From NCBI GenBank assembly GCA_018666775.1, contig JABIXC010000002.1, positions 1 to 64,000 on the forward strand: a stretch of DNA of 64,000 nt, given 5' to 3'. Of this stretch, positions 7,753 to 17,195 are shown in pieces. Source of the stretch: Rhodospirillales bacterium. GTDB taxonomy: Bacteria; Pseudomonadota; Alphaproteobacteria; SMXQ01. Made by a program: the position numbers and the translations under genes. How positions within the stretch are numbered: position 1 is the first letter of the stretch; each line of letters starts with the position of its first letter. The notes under the pieces were generated by a model. The model did not search any database. It was not told the DNA's origin and saw only the letters and a list, made by a program, of their open reading frames with translations.

Positions 7753-8406
7753 CTACCGCTCCATCCCAACAGATTCACGCACGTCTTCGCAAATCTCTGC
7801 GGCCCGGATAACCGATGGGCGCTCAGCCATTTGATCGAACCAGCGCTTGAAATTGGGATAATCAGCAAAGTCCAAATTCCGTTTTTCCGGCTGCTGGCAC
7901 CACGGGAAAATCGCAATGTCGGCAATGGAGAAATCCTTGCCCGCGACAAAATCATTGTCTGCAAGCCGCAACTCCAGCACGCCCATCAACCGCTTTGCAT
8001 CTTCGACATAATGATCAAACCCCGCTTTCATGCCGGGCTGATCACGGCGGGAAACAAAATGGCCGGCCTGGCCAAACATGGGGCCAAGGTCCCCCATCTG
8101 GAACATCAACCATTGAATGGTAATGGAGCGCTGGCGGGGATCATCGGATAAAAACTTGCCAGTCTTATGGGCGAGATACATCAAAATCGCACCCGATTCG
8201 AACACTGAATACGGCTGCCCACCGGGGCCATCCAGATCAATGATGGCAGGGATTTTGTTGTTGGGGGAAATGGCCAAAAATTCCGGGCTGAATTGTTCGC
8301 CCCTGGCAAGCACGATGGGATTGATGCGGAATTCAAGCCCGCATTCCTCCAACATAATATAGACCTTGCGCGCGTTGCCCGTCGTCCATGAATGAACCTC
8401 AATCAT
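7753..8406 (-). CDS. glutathione S-transferase, Nu class / YfcG-like (copy 4, first gene of operon)
   Basis: A 217-residue GST, the promoter-proximal member of the four-gene array. N-terminus MIEVHSWTTGNARK (Thr9, Asn11 kept), then SPNNKIPAIIDLDGPGG, ESGAILMYLAHKTGKF, WLMFQMGDLGPMFGQAGHF and DFSIADIAIFPW. The ATG at 8406 has CAGGG 6-7 nt upstream; a longer frame upstream is not supported. Its TAG at 7753-7755 is separated by a single base from the ATG of copy 3. The 140 bp upstream must hold the operon promoter, but no convincing -35/-10 pair was seen. Confidence 0.9.
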   Translation of the reverse strand: MIEVHSWTTGNARKVYIMLEECGLEFRINPIVLARGEQFSPEFLAISPNNKIPAIIDLDGPGGQPYSVFESGAILMYLAHKTGKFLSDDPRQRSITIQWLMFQMGDLGPMFGQAGHFVSRRDQPGMKAGFDHYVEDAKRLMGVLELRLADNDFVAGKDFSIADIAIFPWCQQPEKRNLDFADYPNFKRWFDQMAERPSVIRAAEICEDVRESVGMER

Positions 8407-8547
8407 GCGATGCCCTGCCCCGTTTTTGCCCCCTGTTGTTATATAATTGTGAGGCACTGACATGTTTTCTACCACGGCCTCCCGCACGCGGAAAGCGCAA
8501 GTAGGCGATATTTCCCACTGATCACGGCATTGTTATCTGGGCTCAGC

Positions 8548-8859
8548 CTAGCTGGTGTGCAGTTCGCAGCGGCGTTTCCAGGTTTCTACGGAGGCGGTGC
8601 CGTGGTGGCGTTCCATGGTCTCTTCGTCTAGTTGGTCTAGAACCACGGGGTTGGTGGAACCGGGAGGCAGATAGGTAAAAGCATGATGGCCGTTTTCACC
8701 CTTGATCAGATGGCCATTGGGCATGGTAATCATATCCCCCGAAATGGAAACCTTGCGCCCATCGGTAAAGCACCACTGCCCGTCAATGGCATCGGCGCGA
8801 ACCGAGCCAGCAAATACCGACACAAAGAAAAGAAGCGATAACCCAAACCTGAAGCCCAT
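8548..8859 (-). CDS. small secreted hypothetical protein
   Basis: A 103-residue protein with a good signal peptide (MGFRFGLSLLFFVSVFAGSVRA, cleavage after about residue 22), giving a periplasmic domain of about 80 residues starting DAIDGQWCFTDGRKVSI. Two Cys (in QWCFTDG and KRRCELHT) could form a disulfide. GAGGTG lies 5-6 nt before the ATG. It follows gatB on the same strand after about 30 nt, so it may be co-transcribed with gatCAB. I recognise the type as a small conserved alphaproteobacterial periplasmic protein but not a named family. Confidence 0.7.
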   Translation of the reverse strand: MGFRFGLSLLFFVSVFAGSVRADAIDGQWCFTDGRKVSISGDMITMPNGHLIKGENGHHAFTYLPPGSTNPVVLDQLDEETMERHHGTASVETWKRRCELHTS

Positions 8860-8890
8860 TTCCGCACCTCATGTGTTATGTGATCGAATT

Positions 8891-10342
8891 CTAGTCTGAA
8901 AGTTTTTTACGCAAAATCTCGTTAACCGCACCGGGGTTGGCCTTGCCTTTGGTGGCCTGCATAATCTTGCCCACAAACCATCCGATCACTTTTTCATTGC
9001 CGGATTTGAATTGTTCCACCTGTTCCGGTGCCGATGCAATCACCTTGTCCACTTCGGCTTCAATGGCACCGGTATCGGTGATTTGTTTAAGGCCTTTTTC
9101 TTCAACGACGATGGCCGCACCTTTGCCCGATGCAACCATTTCTTCGAACACATCCTTGGCCAATCGGTTGGAAAGCGTGCCATCAGATATAAGATCCAAA
9201 AGTCCCCCAAGCGCATCTGCGCTCACAGGGCTGTCTCCGATATCAAGGCCTTGATCATTGAGCACCCGAAACAGTTCTCCGCCGATCCAGTTTGCGGCAA
9301 TTTTACCATCGCGCCCTGATGCTGCAGTTTCAAAATATTCGGCCGTTTCACGTTCTGCCACCAAAATGCCTGCGTCATAAGCAGACAAACCGTAATCAGC
9401 AATGAAGCGTGCACATTTTTCATCGGGCAGTTCTGGCAGGTCTGCTTTCAGTTTTTCCACCCATGCCGCATCAAGCACCAGCGGCAACAAATCCGGATCT
9501 GGAAAATAGCGATAATCATGCGCCTCTTCCTTGGACCGCATGGACCGGGTTTCGCATTTGACCGAGTCAAACAGGCGGGTTTCCTGAGCCACTTCGCCGC
9601 CATCTTCGATCAACTCGATCTGGCGGGCGGCTTCAAATTCAATGGCTTGGTGGACAAAGCGGATGGAATTGACGTTCTTGACCTCAGCGCGGGTACCCAA
9701 TGCTTCACCCGGGCGACGCACAGAGACGTTCACATCGGCGCGCATAGAGCCTTCTTCCATATTGCCATCGCAGGTGCCCAGATAGCGGACAATGGAACGC
9801 AGCTTGGTCAGGTATGCGCAGGCTTCTTCAGGGGAGCGAATGTCTGGTTCAGACACAATTTCCATCAACGCGACGCCACAACGGTTCAAATCCACATAGG
9901 TTGCCTTGGGGTCCTGATCATGGATGGATTTACCAGCATCCTGTTCCAGATGCAGGCGCGTGATGCCAATGTTTCGTTGGCTGCCATCTTCCATATCCAG
10001 AACCATCACGCCTTCGCCCACCACGGGCTGGGTGAATTGAGAAATTTGATAGCCTTGGGGAAGGTCTGGATAAAAATAATTTTTGCGATCAAACACGGAC
10101 ACCAGATTGATCTTTGCCCCCAGGCCAAGCCCCGTGCGCACGGCCTGTTCCACACAGACCCCATTGATCACCGGCAACATGCCGGGCATGGCCGCATCCA
10201 CCAAAGACACCTGAGAATTCGGTGCCGCACCAAAGGTGGTGGCAGCACCTGAAAACAATTTTGCATTGGAAATCACCTGGGCGTGAACCTCCAGCCCGAT
10301 GACCATTTCCCATTCACCGGTATTGCCTTGAAGCAAGCTCAT
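8891..10342 (-). CDS. gatB: aspartyl/glutamyl-tRNA(Asn/Gln) amidotransferase subunit B
   Basis: A 483-residue tRNA-binding and ATP-dependent activating subunit of GatCAB, which converts Glu-tRNA(Gln) and Asp-tRNA(Asn) to the amide forms. The N-terminal catalytic core opens with [13 protein letters not shown] and contains [18 protein letters not shown]. The C-terminal YqeY-like domain ends [15 protein letters not shown]. Length is standard. The start overlaps the gatA stop by 4 nt (ATGA), so translation is coupled. With aspS in the same window, the amidation route for Asn and/or Gln tRNA is likely used by this organism. Confidence 0.98.
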   Translation of the reverse strand: MSLLQGNTGEWEMVIGLEVHAQVISNAKLFSGAATTFGAAPNSQVSLVDAAMPGMLPVINGVCVEQAVRTGLGLGAKINLVSVFDRKNYFYPDLPQGYQISQFTQPVVGEGVMVLDMEDGSQRNIGITRLHLEQDAGKSIHDQDPKATYVDLNRCGVALMEIVSEPDIRSPEEACAYLTKLRSIVRYLGTCDGNMEEGSMRADVNVSVRRPGEALGTRAEVKNVNSIRFVHQAIEFEAARQIELIEDGGEVAQETRLFDSVKCETRSMRSKEEAHDYRYFPDPDLLPLVLDAAWVEKLKADLPELPDEKCARFIADYGLSAYDAGILVAERETAEYFETAASGRDGKIAANWIGGELFRVLNDQGLDIGDSPVSADALGGLLDLISDGTLSNRLAKDVFEEMVASGKGAAIVVEEKGLKQITDTGAIEAEVDKVIASAPEQVEQFKSGNEKVIGWFVGKIMQATKGKANPGAVNEILRKKLSD

Positions 10343-11817
10343 TTGGAACCTCCGGGGTTACAGGAAAATCCAGCGCGGGCCTCGATCGCGGCACCCACAT
10401 TGAAAACCGTTTCCTCATCAAAGCTTTGGCCCAAAATCTGTAACCCAAGGGGAAGCCCATCGTTATCCAAACCGGCCGGCACGGAAATGCCGGGAATACC
10501 AGCGAGCGATGCAGGCACTGTGAAGACATCATTTAAATACATGGCGATGGGATCGTCTTGTTTTTCACCAATGGCAAAGGCCGCCCCCGGTGTGGTCGGG
10601 GTCAGGATCACATCCACCTTTTTATAGGCTTCGGCAAAATCCTGGGCAATCAGGGTGCGGACCTTTTGGGCCTTTAAATAATAAGCATCGTAATACCCGG
10701 CCGATAATACATAGGTACCGATTAAAATGCGCCGCCGGACCTCGTCGCCAAAGCCTTCGGCGCGGGTGGCTTCATACATGTCGTCGAGATCACCGTCGAA
10801 GTCTGCGCGATTGCCATAGCGAACCCCATCATAGCGCGCCAGATTTGACGATGCCTCTGCCGGGGCCAGAATGTAATAAACCGGCAAGGCATGGGCGGTA
10901 TTGGGAAGGCTGATTTCCACTGGTTCCATGCCTGCATCAACCAACCATTCAACCCCTTGATCCCAGAGCTTGGAAACCTGTTCATCCATGCCATCAAGGC
11001 GATATTCTTTCGGGATGCCAACCTTCAGGCCTTTCAGGGGCTTTGAAAGGGCGGCTTCATAATCGGGAACGGGGCAATCAACGGACGTAGAATCTCTGGG
11101 GTCAAAACCTGCCATATGGCGCAACAAAATAGCCGAATCGCGTACCGTTCGGGTAATGGGTCCGGCCTGATCCAGCGATGATGCAAATGCCACCACCCCC
11201 CAACGCGAACAGCGCCCATAGGTGGGTTTCATCCCAACCACCCCACAAAAAGACGCTGGCTGGCGGATGGAGCCGCCGGTATCGGTCCCCGTCGCTGCAG
11301 TGCATAGCCCGGCGGCAACGGCGGTGGCAGACCCGCCACTGGACCCACCCGGAACCAAAGCGCTGTCATCATTATTGCGATGCCACGGATTTTCCACGGC
11401 CCCAAAATAACTGGTGCCGTTTGAGGACCCCATGGCAAATTCATCCAGATTGGTCTTGCCCAGCATGACCGCCCCTGCGTCCCATAAATTTTGGGTAACA
11501 AAAGATTCATACGGTGGCGTAAAGCCTTCAAGAATGCGCGATGCCGCCGTGGTTTGCACCCCATCGGTACAAAACAAATCCTTGATGCCAAGGGGAATGC
11601 CTTCCAGGGGGCGCGCAGTGCCATCTTTAATGCGCTGATCAGATTGTTTCGCAGCACTTAAGGCTGATTCCGGTGTTTCGGTAATATACGCGTTCAGATT
11701 TTGCGCTGATTCAATCGCAGAAATGTAATCCCCTGCCAATTCATGGGCCGAGAATTTTCCCGTCTCAAGACCATCTCTGGCATCGGCAATGGTCAGCCCC
11801 GGAAATGTAGAAGCCAT
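10339..11817 (-). CDS. gatA: aspartyl/glutamyl-tRNA(Asn/Gln) amidotransferase subunit A
   Basis: A 492-residue amidase-signature subunit that releases ammonia from glutamine for GatB. The catalytic Ser-cisSer-Lys motif is visible: Lys in [10 protein letters not shown], the Gly/Ser-rich block [16 protein letters not shown], and [16 protein letters not shown] with the nucleophilic Ser. It overlaps gatC by one base (TAATG) upstream and gatB by four bases downstream, so the three genes form one tightly coupled operon in the order C-A-B, a common bacterial order. Confidence 0.98.
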   Translation of the reverse strand: MASTFPGLTIADARDGLETGKFSAHELAGDYISAIESAQNLNAYITETPESALSAAKQSDQRIKDGTARPLEGIPLGIKDLFCTDGVQTTAASRILEGFTPPYESFVTQNLWDAGAVMLGKTNLDEFAMGSSNGTSYFGAVENPWHRNNDDSALVPGGSSGGSATAVAAGLCTAATGTDTGGSIRQPASFCGVVGMKPTYGRCSRWGVVAFASSLDQAGPITRTVRDSAILLRHMAGFDPRDSTSVDCPVPDYEAALSKPLKGLKVGIPKEYRLDGMDEQVSKLWDQGVEWLVDAGMEPVEISLPNTAHALPVYYILAPAEASSNLARYDGVRYGNRADFDGDLDDMYEATRAEGFGDEVRRRILIGTYVLSAGYYDAYYLKAQKVRTLIAQDFAEAYKKVDVILTPTTPGAAFAIGEKQDDPIAMYLNDVFTVPASLAGIPGISVPAGLDNDGLPLGLQILGQSFDEETVFNVGAAIEARAGFSCNPGGSK

Positions 11818-12110
11818 TATTCCACCACCTTGGGCACGGTGAAAAAGCCATCCCTGGCATCGGGCGCGTTGGCCAAAACCTTTTCATGAATATCCGTTCC
11901 GGTCACCTTGTCTTCGCGCCAGCGAAGCAAGGTTCCGTTGAGGCCAGATTGCGACATGGGCGCAACATTTTCCGTATCCACCGCATCCAACTGTTCAATC
12001 CAGCCTAAAATGGCCGAGAGTTCACCGGCAAGCCCATCAAGTTCATTTTCAGGCACCTTGATGCGGGCAAGAGATGCAATGCGAGCAACGGTAGCTTTAT
12101 CCAGCGACAT
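11817..12110 (-). CDS. gatC: aspartyl/glutamyl-tRNA(Asn/Gln) amidotransferase subunit C
   Basis: A 97-residue chaperone-like belt subunit that stabilises the GatA-GatB complex. Family hallmarks are the N-terminal helix [12 protein letters not shown], the stretch [22 protein letters not shown] and the C-terminal [14 protein letters not shown]. It is the first gene of the gatCAB operon and is divergent from ruvX, with about 100 bp between them carrying both promoters. Confidence 0.97.
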   Translation of the reverse strand: MSLDKATVARIASLARIKVPENELDGLAGELSAILGWIEQLDAVDTENVAPMSQSGLNGTLLRWREDKVTGTDIHEKVLANAPDARDGFFTVPKVVE

Positions 12111-12210
12111 CTATAAAATGTTCCCAATATTGAAAAGGCTTTATGGCCCAAAGTGACCATAATTCAAGCCAAAGTTAAGGCCCCAAGCGGCCCGAAAGTT
12201 ATCATCGGCC

Positions 12211-12678
12211 ATGACCATCTGCAACCCCAGAGACCTTATAAACAGCCTTGCCCCCGGCAAACGCATTTTGGGTCTTGATCTTGGCACCAAAACCATCGGC
12301 CTTGCCCTAACTGATGTCGGGCACTGCATCGCAACGCCCATGGAAACCATCAAACGCACAAAACAGCTTGCTGATTTTGCCCGCCTTATGGACATCATTG
12401 AAACCCAAGGCGTTGGCGCCCTTGTCCTGGGCCTGCCCATCAATATGGATGACACCGAAGGCAAGCGGTGTCAGGCCACCCGCCAGTTCGCATCAGATTT
12501 TCTAAAGGGCATCGATATCCCGTTGGCATTCTGGGACGAACGGCTTTCTTCATCCGTTGCCCAAGATGCCCTGATTGAAGCCAACGTTCGACCAAAGAAA
12601 CGCAAGGCCGTGATCGATAAAATCGCAGCATCGGTTATTCTTCAGGGGTTTTTAGACAATATCGGCGCAAGAAATTGA
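12211..12678 (+). CDS. ruvX: Holliday junction resolvase-like / pre-16S rRNA nuclease (YqgF)
   Basis: A 155-residue RNase H-fold protein. The fold is marked by RILGLDLGTKTIGLALTD (first acidic residue), LVLGLPINMDDTEGKRC, FWDERLSSSVAQ (second acidic residue) and the C-terminal KKRKAVIDKIAASVILQGFL with the final Asp. The family processes the 5' end of 16S rRNA in E. coli and is also annotated as a Holliday junction resolvase. It is the first gene of a rightward group with pyrB, pyrC, plsY, dprA and topA, with a 136-bp gap before pyrB that has its own regulatory-looking sequence. Confidence 0.95.
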   Translation: MTICNPRDLINSLAPGKRILGLDLGTKTIGLALTDVGHCIATPMETIKRTKQLADFARLMDIIETQGVGALVLGLPINMDDTEGKRCQATRQFASDFLKGIDIPLAFWDERLSSSVAQDALIEANVRPKKRKAVIDKIAASVILQGFLDNIGARN

Positions 12679-12754
12679 TTGAAATTCGCATTTTATGCAC
12701 ATTTTAGTGCTATCCTGTGGATAAAATTAGATTATTTCGCTAAAATTCGACCAT

Positions 12755-12775
12755 AAATTGCGATTAACGCAATTT
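12755..12775. promoter_or_regulatory. perfect inverted repeat upstream of HTH-pyrB, candidate operator
   Basis: AAATTGCG (12755-12762) and CGCAATTT (12768-12775) form a perfect 8+8 bp inverted repeat with a 5-bp spacer (ATTAA), 40 bp before the ATG of pyrB. Related half-sites occur upstream in the same gap (AAATTCGC near 12685, TTTCGC and AAATTCG around 12736-12748). The size and spacing fit a dimeric HTH regulator, and the gene just downstream starts with an HTH domain, so autoregulation is an attractive but untested idea. Confidence 0.5.
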
Positions 12776-12814
12776 TATCTTGCGATCCCTGCAAAATAGC
12801 GTCACCCTATCCCC

Positions 12815-13990
12815 ATGCTCAATCCAGCCGGTAACATCATCACCAAATGCGGTGGCGCCAATGCGGTCGCCGAAATACTGGGGGTTCACCCCAGCAACGT
12901 CCACCGTTGGACCTATGAAAAAAGCCGGGGCGGTAGTGATGGCCTGATCCCTGCGCGCCACCATCAGGCCTTGATGGAATTTGCCCGCGCCCATGGCATC
13001 GACCTCTCCACCGATGATTTTTTCGCTACAGAGACCAAAACCGGTGAGACGTCTTTGGGCCCCCAATTCCGGTTTCGGCATATTCTTGGGATTGAAGGCT
13101 TAAGCGCCGAAGAAATCACGTTCTTGCTGGATCGCGCCGAAGGATATGTTGCGTTGAGCCGCAGCCGCCAGAAAAAGACCGATGTCTTGCGCGGGCTGAC
13201 CATCATCAACCTGTTTTTCGAAGATTCCACCCGAACCCGCACATCGTTTGAACTGGCTGGCAAACGTCTGGGCGGGGATGTCATCAATATGTCCGTGGCA
13301 ACATCGTCCATCCACAAGGGTGAATCCCTGATCGACACGGCCATGACCCTGAACGCCATGCGTCCCGATGTATTGGTTGTCCGCCACCCCCATTCCGGTG
13401 CGGTGGAATTGCTGTCCCAAAAGGTCACCTGTTCCGTCATCAACGGGGGCGATGGCAGCCACGAACACCCGACCCAGGCCCTGCTGGACGCCCTTACCAT
13501 CCGTCGACGCAAGGGGCGCCTTAATGACCTGAGGGTCGCCATTTGTGGCGATATTTCCCACAGCCGGGTTGCCCGGTCCAACATCCACCTGTTGACCACC
13601 ATGGGAGCGCAGGTGCGCGTCGTCGGTCCGCCAACCCTGATCCCGCCCAAGATCGATCGCATGGGCGCAGAGGTTTTTCACGATATGAAAGAAGGCCTGA
13701 AGGATTGCGATATTGTCATGATGCTGCGTTTGCAGCTGGAACGCATGCACGGCACATTCGTGCCTAGCCTGCGCGAACATTTTCATTTTTATGGCCTTGA
13801 TCGCGACAAGCTGGCACAGGCCAAACCCGATGCCCTGATCATGCATCCAGGTCCGGTTAACCGTGGCGTTGAAATAGACACCTCTGTTGCCGATGACATC
13901 GACCGGTCTGTCATCACCGAACAGGTCGAAATGGGGCTTGCGGTGCGCATGGCGTGCCTTGAAGCCGTCACCTTGGCGAACCCATCATGA
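12815..13990 (+). CDS. pyrB: aspartate carbamoyltransferase with N-terminal HTH domain
   Basis: A 391-residue protein, about 75-80 residues longer than the usual PyrB catalytic chain. From about residue 85 it is a complete aspartate carbamoyltransferase, making carbamoyl-aspartate for pyrimidine synthesis: carbamoyl-phosphate loop [28 protein letters not shown], aspartate-site [10 protein letters not shown] and the end [12 protein letters not shown]. Residues 1-70 form a small Cro/CI- or YdaS-like HTH domain ([20 protein letters not shown], then [26 protein letters not shown]), of a kind found as stand-alone alphaproteobacterial proteins. The frame is continuous. ATG 12815 has no clear Shine-Dalgarno, whereas an in-frame TTG at 13055 with GGTGAG 5 nt upstream would give a normal 311-residue PyrB, so both forms may be made. 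Its end overlaps pyrC by 4 nt. Confidence 0.9.
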   Translation: MLNPAGNIITKCGGANAVAEILGVHPSNVHRWTYEKSRGGSDGLIPARHHQALMEFARAHGIDLSTDDFFATETKTGETSLGPQFRFRHILGIEGLSAEEITFLLDRAEGYVALSRSRQKKTDVLRGLTIINLFFEDSTRTRTSFELAGKRLGGDVINMSVATSSIHKGESLIDTAMTLNAMRPDVLVVRHPHSGAVELLSQKVTCSVINGGDGSHEHPTQALLDALTIRRRKGRLNDLRVAICGDISHSRVARSNIHLLTTMGAQVRVVGPPTLIPPKIDRMGAEVFHDMKEGLKDCDIVMMLRLQLERMHGTFVPSLREHFHFYGLDRDKLAQAKPDALIMHPGPVNRGVEIDTSVADDIDRSVITEQVEMGLAVRMACLEAVTLANPS

Positions 13991-15279
13991 ATGCAACTGC
14001 TTTCATCAATGTCCGGCTCATCGATCCCGAAACCGGGCTGGACGAGCACAGCGCTTTGTTGGTCAAAGACGGCCAAATCGCCGATTTCGGCCAGGGGCTT
14101 TTTGCCGATGGCGTGCCTGAAGGCATTGAAACCATAGACGGGGCAGGATTGGTCTTAACGCCAGCTCTGGTGGACATGCGGGTCACTCTCCATGAACCCG
14201 GTGAAACCCAAAAAGAAACCGTTCAAACTGCCGCCGATGCTGCCGTTTCCGGGGGCGTCACCACCCTTGTCGCACTGCCGGGCGTTGATCCAGTGACCGA
14301 TGATATTGCGCTGGTGGAATTCATGATTGCCCGGGGCCGAGAAACCGAAAAGATCAATGTCCACCCTTACGGCGCCGTTACCATGGGTGCAAAGGGCGAA
14401 AAACTGACAGAAATGGGCCTGCTGACCAATGCGGGTGCTGTTGCCTTCACCGATGGGGTTCGGGCCATTGCGGATCCACTGACCATGCGGCGCGCACTCG
14501 CCTATGCGTCCAGCTTTAATCTTTTGATCGTCCAGCATCCGGAAGAGCCAAACCTGGCGGCAGGCGGACAGATGAACGAAGGCGAAATCGCCACGCGCCT
14601 TGGTCTTCAAGGCATTCCGGGCTGCGCCGAAGTGATGATGATTGAGCGCGACCTGCATCTTGTTGAACTGACCGGGGGGCGCTATCACGTCGCCCATATT
14701 TCCACAAAGAAAGGCATTGATGCCGTGCGTCAGGCGAAAGCACGGGGGCTGAACGTCACCTGCGATACGGCACCACCCTATTTTGGCCTGAACGAATTGG
14801 AAATCGGTGAATACCGCACCTTTGCAAAACTTTCCCCGCCGTTGCGTGCCGAAGATGACCGATTGGCTGTGGTGGAAGGATTGCGGGACGGCACCATCGA
14901 CGTTATCGCGTCTGACCACCTGCCCCAGGACCCGGATTCAAAACGCCTGCCCTTTGATCAGGCCGAAGTGGGCATCACCAGCGTTGAAGCCCTGCTGCCC
15001 ATCGCACTGGAACTTTACCACAATCAAGTATTGCCCCTTGGCGGACTCCTTAAAACCATGACCGCCAACCCGGCCAACCTTTTGGGACTGAACGCCGGGC
15101 ACATCACAAAAGGCGCACCTGCCGACATCATTTTAATTGATCCAGATATGCCATGGCGGATCAGGGAATCAGACATCATCAGTAAATCAAAAAACACGTT
15201 GTTTGATGGCCGCCCGGTTCAGGGCCGATGCATCCGCACGGTCCATCAAGGCCAAACCGTTTATAAATTCGAAACCTGA
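13987..15279 (+). CDS. pyrC: dihydroorotase-like protein (PyrC/PyrX type, metal ligands missing)
   Basis: A 430-residue amidohydrolase of the class I dihydroorotase family, translationally coupled to pyrB. The canonical D-x-H-x-H metal motif is replaced by [10 protein letters not shown], so both first-strand His ligands are absent. Later positions are partly kept (His in VQHPEEP, His in HVAHIST, Asp in ASDHLPQD, where the usual second His is Gln). In several proteobacteria such PyrC-like partners are catalytically inactive and support assembly of the PyrB complex, with a separate true dihydroorotase elsewhere. That is the likely reading here. Length and the C-terminal [12 protein letters not shown] strand are typical of the family. 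Confidence 0.88.
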   Translation: MNATAFINVRLIDPETGLDEHSALLVKDGQIADFGQGLFADGVPEGIETIDGAGLVLTPALVDMRVTLHEPGETQKETVQTAADAAVSGGVTTLVALPGVDPVTDDIALVEFMIARGRETEKINVHPYGAVTMGAKGEKLTEMGLLTNAGAVAFTDGVRAIADPLTMRRALAYASSFNLLIVQHPEEPNLAAGGQMNEGEIATRLGLQGIPGCAEVMMIERDLHLVELTGGRYHVAHISTKKGIDAVRQAKARGLNVTCDTAPPYFGLNELEIGEYRTFAKLSPPLRAEDDRLAVVEGLRDGTIDVIASDHLPQDPDSKRLPFDQAEVGITSVEALLPIALELYHNQVLPLGGLLKTMTANPANLLGLNAGHITKGAPADIILIDPDMPWRIRESDIISKSKNTLFDGRPVQGRCIRTVHQGQTVYKFET

Positions 15280-15299
15280 TACGGGGACATAGAGACATC

Positions 15300-15926
15300 A
15301 TGGCGGATATCATCTGGATCACTGTGGCAGCCCTTGCCATTGGCTATGGCTTCGGTTCCATTCCATTTGGCCTGTTGCTCACCCGGTTAGGGGGATTGGG
15401 CGATATTCGAACACTGGGATCGGGCAACATTGGGGCCACCAACGTACTTCGGACTGGCAACAAGACCATCGCACTGTTGACCCTGCTACTGGACATGGCC
15501 AAGGGGGCCGGGCCGGTGCTTTTGGCGATCCACTTCAGCCCAGATAACACCCTTCCCTATGCCGTGCTTGGGGTGGGTGCCGGGGCGGTGATTGGCCATG
15601 TCTTTCCCCTATGGCTTCGATTTAAAGGTGGCAAGGGTGTCGCCACCTTGTTTGGCGTTGTGGCGGGGCTGTGCTGGCCCGGGGCTTTATTAGCGCTTGC
15701 AACATGGCTTCTCAGTGCCATTGCCTTTCGCATGTCATCGGCCGCCGCCCTGGTGGCACTTATCGCAACACCCACCTATGTCTGGTGGTTTTATGACAAA
15801 ATAACCGCTGGTGTGGTGCTGGCCTTGGCCATTTTGGTCATTGCGCGGCACCGGGAAAACATTTCACGCCTGATCCAGGGCAATGAACCCCGCATTGAAT
15901 TCAGCAAAAAAGACGCTGCTGAATAG
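15300..15926 (+). CDS. plsY: acyl-phosphate:glycerol-3-phosphate acyltransferase
   Basis: A 208-residue inner-membrane enzyme that acylates glycerol-3-phosphate with acyl-phosphate in the first step of phospholipid synthesis. Family motifs are visible: GSIPFGLLLTRL, the LGSGNIGATNVLRTGNK loop, and the cytoplasmic HVFPLWLRFKGGKGVAT motif. Five or so hydrophobic segments fit the known topology. It sits 20 nt after pyrC, in the same transcriptional direction. Confidence 0.97.
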   Translation: MADIIWITVAALAIGYGFGSIPFGLLLTRLGGLGDIRTLGSGNIGATNVLRTGNKTIALLTLLLDMAKGAGPVLLAIHFSPDNTLPYAVLGVGAGAVIGHVFPLWLRFKGGKGVATLFGVVAGLCWPGALLALATWLLSAIAFRMSSAAALVALIATPTYVWWFYDKITAGVVLALAILVIARHRENISRLIQGNEPRIEFSKKDAAE

Positions 15927-15967
15927 AAATTGACAAGCAGCTTCGCTTCCCCCAATTTAATACCGTT

Positions 15968-17095
15968 ATGGTAGAAACAAAAACGCTTAGTACCGCCGAA
16001 AGAGTTGACTGGCTGCGTCTGATCCGCTCTGAGAATGTTGGCCCGGTGACCTTCCGCCAATTGATCGAACGTTTCACAACCCCAACAAATGCCCTTGATG
16101 CCTTGCCTGAACTCGCTAAACGCGGGGGCGGAAAACGAGCTATCCGTATTTGTACGAAATCCGATGCTGTAGCCGAGATGGAAAAGCTGGACCGCGCGGG
16201 CGGGCAGATGATTGCCATATGCGAACCCCAATACCCAGCCGCCCTTGCCAACATTCCTGACGCACCGCCGGTCCTGTCTGTTTTTGGTCAAGTGCATCTT
16301 TTGGAGCAACGCATGATCGCCATCGTGGGTGCCAGAAACGGGTCTGCCAATGGCGTCCGCTTTACTGAAACCCTTGCCCGTGAACTGGGTCAATCAGATT
16401 TGATGATCGCATCGGGCCTTGCCCGTGGCATTGATGCTGCGGCCCATCGCGGGGCCCTTAACAGTGGCACCGTTGGCGTTATGGCCGGTGGCGTGGACAT
16501 CATCTATCCCCGTGAAAACGATTCCTTATATGGGCAAATTTTAGAATCCGGGGCCTTGATTTCAGAACAACCCTTTGGAACCCGTCCCCAGGCACGGCAC
16601 TTCCCAACCCGCAACCGAATCGTTTCTGGCATAGCTTTGGGCACCGTCGTTATCGAAGCAACGCTTCGATCTGGCTCCCTGATCACGGCACGCCTTGCAG
16701 GCGAACAGGGACGCGACATCATGGCTGTGCCCGGCACCCCCATGGACCCCCGGGCACGGGGCACCAATAAATTGATCCGCGAAGGCGCCGTGCTTGTTGA
16801 AAGTGCGGATGATGTTCTAGAAGCAATGATCCCCATCCTGCGCCGTCCCATGACAGAGCATGACCCAAGCCCTTACCATTCCCCCGAGCCAGTAGCCGAG
16901 ATCAGCGAAATCGACATGGATGAGGCCCGGGAACAAATAATAAATGCCCTAGGCCAGGCACCTTCCACAATGGACGATATTGTGCGGACAAGCGGCGTTT
17001 CTTTGCAGTTTTCTGCCATGGTTTTTCTGGAATTGGAACTGGCTGGACGACTGGATCGCCACCCCGGCGGACAAGTTTCGCTTGCTTTTATCTGA
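15968..17095 (+). CDS. dprA: DNA-processing protein DprA
   Basis: A 375-residue Rossmann-fold protein that protects incoming single-stranded DNA and loads RecA during natural transformation. The core has IVGARNGSANGVRF, MIASGLARGIDAAAHRGAL, GVDIIYPREN, FPTRNRIVSGIALGTVVIEA and GTNKLIREGAVLV. A SAM-like N-terminal region and a C-terminal winged-helix (DLA/DprA-type, about 315-375) complete it. It lies between plsY and topA, a frequent neighbourhood for dprA. Its presence alone does not show that the strain is competent. Confidence 0.97.
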   Translation: MVETKTLSTAERVDWLRLIRSENVGPVTFRQLIERFTTPTNALDALPELAKRGGGKRAIRICTKSDAVAEMEKLDRAGGQMIAICEPQYPAALANIPDAPPVLSVFGQVHLLEQRMIAIVGARNGSANGVRFTETLARELGQSDLMIASGLARGIDAAAHRGALNSGTVGVMAGGVDIIYPRENDSLYGQILESGALISEQPFGTRPQARHFPTRNRIVSGIALGTVVIEATLRSGSLITARLAGEQGRDIMAVPGTPMDPRARGTNKLIREGAVLVESADDVLEAMIPILRRPMTEHDPSPYHSPEPVAEISEIDMDEAREQIINALGQAPSTMDDIVRTSGVSLQFSAMVFLELELAGRLDRHPGGQVSLAFI

Positions 17096-17195
17096 CGGTT
17101 AGCCCATTTAAGCGCCCCATTGCCCCCTTTTCTTGTTTCGGGAAACCCTGAACGGCCACATGCGGCCAGATACAAATGAGCAAATTGCGCGGAAT

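Noticed and set aside
9518-10252. 244-codon plus-strand frame inside gatB
   Set aside because: Shadow of gatB; product is His/Phe-rich without motifs.
13100-13846. Long open frame on the minus strand inside pyrB
   Set aside because: It is antisense to a clearly conserved enzyme, its product is His/Gln-rich nonsense-like sequence, and it has no ribosome site. Shadow of codon bias.
14155-14919. 254-codon minus-strand frame inside pyrC
   Set aside because: Antisense to a conserved gene; no family features.
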